Shown: piece by piece, positions 59,055 through 64,000 of the stretch
Layout of the letters: every line of letters starts with the position of its first letter
How positions within the stretch are numbered: the stretch's first letter is position 1
Origin: Oenanthe sinensis
Lineage: Eukaryota; Streptophyta; Magnoliopsida; Apiales; Apiaceae
Length of the DNA stretch: 64,000 nucleotides
Reading direction: 5' to 3'
NCBI GenBank assembly: GCA_028671895.1
Contig: CM053794.1
Span: forward strand, 44,842,501 to 44,906,500
Translations under genes and position numbers: made by a program
The notes under the pieces: generated by a model
The model's database searches: none
What the model was told of the DNA's origin: nothing
What the model saw: the letters and a program-made list of their open reading frames with translations, nothing else

Positions 59055-62000
59055 TTATTCTACCTTGAGAACTATTTTCATGAACTCATACATGAAGTAA
59101 CTTATTGCGGCCGATGGTAATACCTGAAATTCAAAGCATTTGGAGTTGAGACTCATGAGATGAATGGAATTAAGATTGCCATCAGTGTTCCTAAATTTAT
59201 AACTCAAGTACAATGGATATAGACTAATAGTGACCAATAAGTAGTTGCCTGTTTCTACTTTTAAGTAATAAGTAATGTAAAAGATTTTAATATAAAATAG
59301 AAATGCGCATTGACTATTAATCGTGTTTGACATAAAGAAGTATGGTTTTATATGGAAGAGAAATATGAGTTATAAGTCCAGAACTAAAAAGGGCAAACAT
59401 GTTTATGGAAGTAGTAATACTCAAATGCAAAAAAGTTGTCACTTTTCGATGAAGAATACAGTGTAGGATCAGTGTCAAAAATAGCGGCTTACATCGGATG
59501 ATCAGATTAGTTAATCTTTTACTCCTTTACTGTGTGTTCTAGCAATATAACTATTACAAGTCCTTTTTCTCTATCTACAAATACTGAAAGCATCACTTGC
59601 ATCAATCAGAATAAGACTGGACACATAATATATATATATATATATATATATAAGTGTGCAGGTCCACCAAGAATCCTCTCTCTATATTCTTCTAATCTCT
59701 CATCTCTATTTTTCAGGGTTCTCATCCAAATTATCTTTAAATCCTCTCTTCCTACTAATTCTCTTTAATAATCAATTCTCTTCGAGTACTAACCCTAACT
59801 AATTCTCATTTCAGGATCGATCAACTCATTGTCTCAAATCCTAACAATCACCTTGGATCCCAGAAGCGGTACCCCCTCGCATTAAAATATTTTCAAGGAC
59901 ATCAAGATGTTGTGATGAAGGATTAAGCTATATTTTATTAGGTATGTACATGTATAAACATGATACAAACTAATTAATTAATAATAAACACCTAGCCTAA
60001 TATGCATGCAAGTTGCCTCTTACTCAATGATGACCACAACTAGTTTCAATTCTTCATGCTTGATTAAAGGAAGACATGCCATGATAACACATTGGAAAAG
60101 GATAAACTATCATATGGCATTTAAAGAATCTATGAACTGTCACAATGCTCCCCATGGAAAAAGTAGTACCAACATACCTGTAGTAAACTAGGAACTAGTC
60201 CTGCAAAAAGTGCTGGAGCACCTCCTCGCTCAACTATTTTGACGAAAGTTGCCAATGTACTTAACTTATTTTCTCTTGCTTGAAGTTGAAGATGCCTCCT
60301 CACTACTTCGAATGGATATGTAGCAACTTCTGCACAGGCACCTGATATAGCCCCATGTAGTAGAGTTCTAACTGGCCCCAACTCCAGTTGTTCCCATATA
60401 TTGAGTTCCTGCCCCTGTTGCTTCATATTCTTTATCCTTTTTCTTCCTTCAGGTGAATGCAGATAGGCCGATTTCAGCATGTCATACACTCCATAAAAGA
60501 CTGCAGCCGAAGGTGCCATACTTAAAATGGAGGGTAGCAAACCCTTGTAAAGAGAAAAGAACCCTTCAATCTGGACCACGTGGCAGAAGGCACCAATAAC
60601 ACCACCTAAGGCCTCTCCACCAGGTGCAACCAACTTGGTCCGGATCTGAAATGTATAAGACCTAAAAAGTGTATCATAATTCTGATATCACTATAAAACC
60701 AAAACCAGTTGACTAAACTTGAAGGAATTTTCTATTCAGTGTGAAGATATTAACTACCTATGAATATGCACTACGTTGAAGACAATTTATGCATTTCATG
60801 CCAACAAAATGTAACATGTATAAAGAAAAAGAAAAGCCACATAGACTAAGCAAGCAACCCATATAGGCAACAAACTTGATCATTATTGTAGTAAAGACTC
60901 CATATGCCTACCCTATTTGGAAAATTAACATGCTCTTCTCCTTGCGCTAGACATTTCCTAAAAAATTATCACAAGATTACTAAGTTACAATAAGTGACAA
61001 GATTTTGCAAAACCAGTATCCGATACTAAATTCCGGATCTAATATTGTTGATTAGCAGTAGCAGAGGCAATACAGTTTACTTGTCACAATACACATTATG
61101 TGGATCCAATATTTTTGTAAAATATATGAAGGGAAAAAAAGGATCCAAAAACAGTCATATATAGAGTCAATGAGTTGAAATTTAGGATTTGAAATAATTT
61201 GGATTAATGGGGAGTAGAGAATGTAAAAAAAAGGAGGAAAATTGGAAAAGAGGAAAATGAATATATTATTTCAATTTTAAATATCTGATAAGCCAGTATA
61301 TATATTGTATATTATACAACAGATATCCAAAAGTAACTGTCCCCTAACTCTCCCGTCAGGTTTAATACATATCCATGCCACTGCCTCCGCTCCAGGAAAA
61401 TGGATTCATTTGAGTTTTTATACATATTCATGTTTGTGATATTCTAAAGTTCAACTCGGACTATGCCTTTACCATAATACTGACTTAACATGAACCAAAA
61501 ATAACTAATTCAAGTTACATTTATGCATATGTACTCCATCCCACCTTTAAATGGGACTCATTTATCTAGTGTAGATGTTCAGTTTTCTCCTTGTTAAATG
61601 ATCGCTGCTTGCAGGATTAAATGTTACTTGTTCAAGAAAGAAGAATCATTAAGTCTCAAAACTCATGGAAGTCATGTAATAGCAGAAGACTGGAAAGGAA
61701 AACAGTATTATTTGTCACATACGGTATCTAGCGGTAAGCACAATACAGTAGCAGTAACCCCAGCTGCAGCACCAGAGATAAACCTCTCAATATTTGTGGT
61801 TTCGTCATTTCCGGATAATTTCAGGAGTTGCTTTCTATATGTATCGTAAGAACAAAAATTGATGGCTTTAAAGGGAGCTGTGCGCAGAATGTTAACTAAA
61901 TTCCCCTTCCAAAAGCCTCTTAAACCTTGAGTAAGTGCAATCGTTTTCACTAGTTGAAACAATTTCTTCTGTTCACCACGAATCATATATTCCAGCTTGA

Positions 62001-62797
62001 GTCTTTCAAGTGGAGCAACAAAAGTTCTGAGAAAGTTTTAAAAGAAAATATGAGTGGTGCATAAAGTAAAAAGGACATGGGCATAGTTATAAATGGCAAA
62101 AGAAACGATACCAGGAACATGATACACATAGTAAAACAAGGAAATAAAGATAAAGTAGGTACAATGTGTATGGGGTCAGGAAAAAATGAATTAGAGGTTC
62201 TAGTGTTGTATGTAAGTTAATTAAAATAAGAGCTTTGTAATTTTGAAAGAAAAAGTTTAGTTGCAGCTGTGGATGTAGATAGAAAGGAAAGAAGTAATTA
62301 TACTAACAACACGATGAGGAGGAGAAAGTCTCCAGTAGTAGATGAAGTTGTTTATAAACTTGAAATGACACTACTAGTTAGTTGAAACTCCTAACAAGTG
62401 ATAGTTGAAATTGAGTGGAATAAAGCATTGCATTATTAATAAGATTGATAGAGGGATAAAGAGAAATAGACCTAGAAACCATGGCAGCCACAGCTCCAGC
62501 CCACAAATGCTTGGTGGTATTCATGGCACCGCGACCGCGGCCGCGCCTTGCTTTAAACCTAACAATCCCAACACTTGGCTTGTCAGGCAAACTAAGTGCA
62601 ATAGCATCATTTCCCTTTCCCTTACTAGTACCAATACTCCACGGTGATGATTTGTTGGAAGAAGAACAAGTAGTTTTGAAATTGATAAATTCGATAAGTG
62701 AGGATGGAGTGGCTTCGTTGAGGAATATTCCGCCGGGGAAAGTGGTGATATCCGGTGGTGGTTGGATTGAGAGGGATTGTATTCTGTTTCGTGACAT
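59055..62797 (-). CDS. BTL3: Mitochondrial carrier family protein, adenine nucleotide transporter BTL3-type
   Basis: Four exons on the minus strand in coding order: 62797-62472, 62026-61723, 60645-60178 and 59123-59055, with GT-AG borders, join in frame to 388 aa. An N-terminal region of ~90 residues rich in Ser and Pro precedes three mitochondrial carrier repeats. Signature blocks P-x-D/E-x-x-K/R are seen as VAPLERLKLEY, CLPLDTIRTKL (joined across an intron) and TYPFEVVRRHLQ. Typical repeat blocks include GLRGFWKGNLVNILRTAP, GFFSLYKGLLPSILSMAPSA and GGAPALFAGLVPSLL. The closest plant group is the BT1-like/BTL adenine nucleotide transporters (BTL3). Members move adenine nucleotides across organelle membranes; the exact substrate and organelle are inferred. 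Intron 3 (about 1.05 kb) has a TA run near 59627-59652. The gene looks intact. Confidence 0.9.
59124..60177. other. Intron 3 of the BTL3-like gene
   Basis: It contains an AT dinucleotide run (about 59627-59652) and a following CT-rich, less AT-biased segment (59655-59890) that may be an old insertion; no element ends were identified. Confidence 0.45.
60646..61722. other. Intron 2 of the BTL3-like gene
   Basis: AT-rich intron sequence of about 1.08 kb. Nothing else supported. Confidence 0.6.
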
Positions 62798-63778
62798 TGC
62801 GAATTAATTAATTAATTTGCTACGCTACTAGTGGCGACTGTGTATATATCATACATACATACATACATATATCAAGTTCAAGTGTCAATTCCCTCATTTT
62901 CTCCTATCCCATCATTTCGCTCACTGTTTTATTCCGTTCTATTTTCATCTTTTGTTACTCCCCTCTTTAAATTATAAATAAAAATATTCCAACAATCTTG
63001 TTTTTCTTAATTAACTTTTAATTTGGGCGTGTTTCTGGATAGAAATCAGATTAATATGAGTATTCGCTAATTGAGTTAAACAAATCATCTTTTAATACCT
63101 CGTACAAATATTCAATTCATTTCTCATTTTTAAATTGTATTTCTCTCTCTCACTGTTCGTATTTTGATGAGTGTGAGCCTGTTATTTTGAGACCCTCAAC
63201 TTCAACCACCACCTGATTTCTTGCCTTCATTCTCCATTGCCAACCCTACACACTGTTTTCCCCCCTAATTTACACAATGCTTTTGAGTGAATGTTATTCT
63301 TATTTATTTATTTCTGAGGCAATCTCCAATGCTTACAACTTGGACACAGCAAGGATCAATTCAATGGCAAACCACACAAATAAAAGAGGCAAATTTTCAC
63401 CCCTATTTCAACATATAAAAGTTCGTCTGGATATTCAATAACATCATGTACAAACTTAAATAATATGTTGTGAAATGTCAAAGTGCTTGCAATTACAAGG
63501 TTGATATGCTGGCGAAGAACCCTTTGAAGAGAAGAATAACAAAACAACCACAAAAGTGGACGCTCAAATCTTGTAGTTTCCCGTGTGTATTTGTCAAACC
63601 AACATCTGGGTGTACACTGCCCCTACTGGATAAATCTCTCTTCTACCCAGCACCATATGTGGCTCAACCAGGTATATTCATAATACATGTAAAAGTTGTA
63701 ATGATAAGGTAAACGAAGAAAAACAGTGTAAAGGTTTGCCAGTGGCAGCCACAAGGACAGATATGATTGCTGATACTA
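62798..63778. other. Region between the BTL3-like gene and the partial gene at the right end
   Basis: The first ~300 bases hold the promoter and leader of the carrier gene (a CATA repeat near 62850). The last ~400 are probably the 3' UTR of the minus-strand gene that ends at 63779. No other coding signature is seen. Confidence 0.5.
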
Positions 63779-64000
63779 CTAGTTTCCTAAATTTGCAAAT
63801 GTCAACTGTCGATAGAGCAACAACTTCTCTTCGCTTTCATCAAGGGGAACAATATGAGCAACTTCCATGCCATCAGGATGATACTCTTTTGATTCACATG
63901 ATCTCACTTCAGTGTATTGTAGGCTTGCTGAGGAAGAGTCAGATTCTATCTGTTGCATTTCAGATTCTAGTAGAACATCCATTTGAGCCCGCTCCCTGTC
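63779..64000 (-). CDS. C-terminal end of an unrecognised gene, cut by the window edge
   Basis: A minus-strand frame is open from the window edge (64000) to a stop at 63779, about 73 residues. It is acidic and polar, with SEMQQIESDSSSASLQY and, near the end, VAHIVPLDESEEKLLLYRQ. No membrane segment or known domain is seen. It is probably the last exon of a larger protein; the Met at 63982 need not be a start, because the frame stays open upstream. I do not recognise the family. Confidence 0.5.
   Translation of the reverse strand, partial: DRERAQMDVLLESEMQQIESDSSSASLQYTEVRSCESKEYHPDGMEVAHIVPLDESEEKLLLYRQLTFANLGN

Noticed and set aside
1..64000. A co-regulated biosynthetic or defence gene cluster
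   Set aside because: The genes belong to unrelated families on both strands with large spacers, and there are no shared enzymes, NLR genes or resistance-type repeats.

Overview
The window is nuclear DNA of a eudicot plant. The genes have several small GT-AG introns, intergenic DNA is very AT-rich, and there are Stowaway, Tourist, hAT and Mutator-like repeats plus a Sirevirus-type Ty1/copia element. Gene content and repeat style would suit an asterid (Apiaceae would fit), but the species cannot be fixed from the sequence alone.

Layout. 1-8.5 kb: an intact CONSTANS-like B-box/CCT gene (+, 404 aa). 9.4-9.8 kb: a XERICO-like RING-H2 gene whose RING has lost its last zinc ligand. 10.5 kb: a small serine-rich-like gene (-). 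12.0-15.7 kb: a six-exon predicted plastid membrane protein of unknown function (-). 16.6-17.8 kb: a non-autonomous Mutator-like element with a Stowaway MITE inside it. 18.2-23.4 kb: a PP2C phosphatase gene (-) whose 5' part lies inverted on the + strand. 25.55-35.95 kb: a complete LTR retrotransposon (two ~1 kb LTRs, 5-bp target duplication, gag, broken pol, broken third ORF). 36.6-37.3 kb: a non-autonomous hAT element. 38.8-42.5 kb: cryptochrome 1 (-, 673 aa). 44.9-45.75 kb: a second long-inverted-repeat element. 46.4-47.1 kb: a DTM1/SPC12-like small membrane protein (+). 48.5-52.0 kb: a Stowaway MITE and an AT-rich tandem-repeat block. 52.1-55.8 kb: a TRM112-like gene remnant split by a decayed 3.4-kb hAT transposon. 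59.1-62.8 kb: a mitochondrial-carrier-family adenine nucleotide transporter of the BTL3 type (-). 63.8-64.0 kb: the C-terminal end of a gene that runs off the window.

The genes are ordinary, independently transcribed plant genes. Light signalling (CRY1, CONSTANS-like) and stress or hormone signalling (PP2C, XERICO-like) are represented, but nothing in the sequence shows that they form a cluster. I found no clear case for a novel multi-gene system. The most notable observations are structural: the ~0.82-kb inversion that cuts a PP2C exon, the RING with a missing ligand, the TRM112-like gene interrupted by hAT, and a possible intron in the third ORF of the retrotransposon. All exon boundaries were placed by eye from splice consensus, reading frame and family knowledge.
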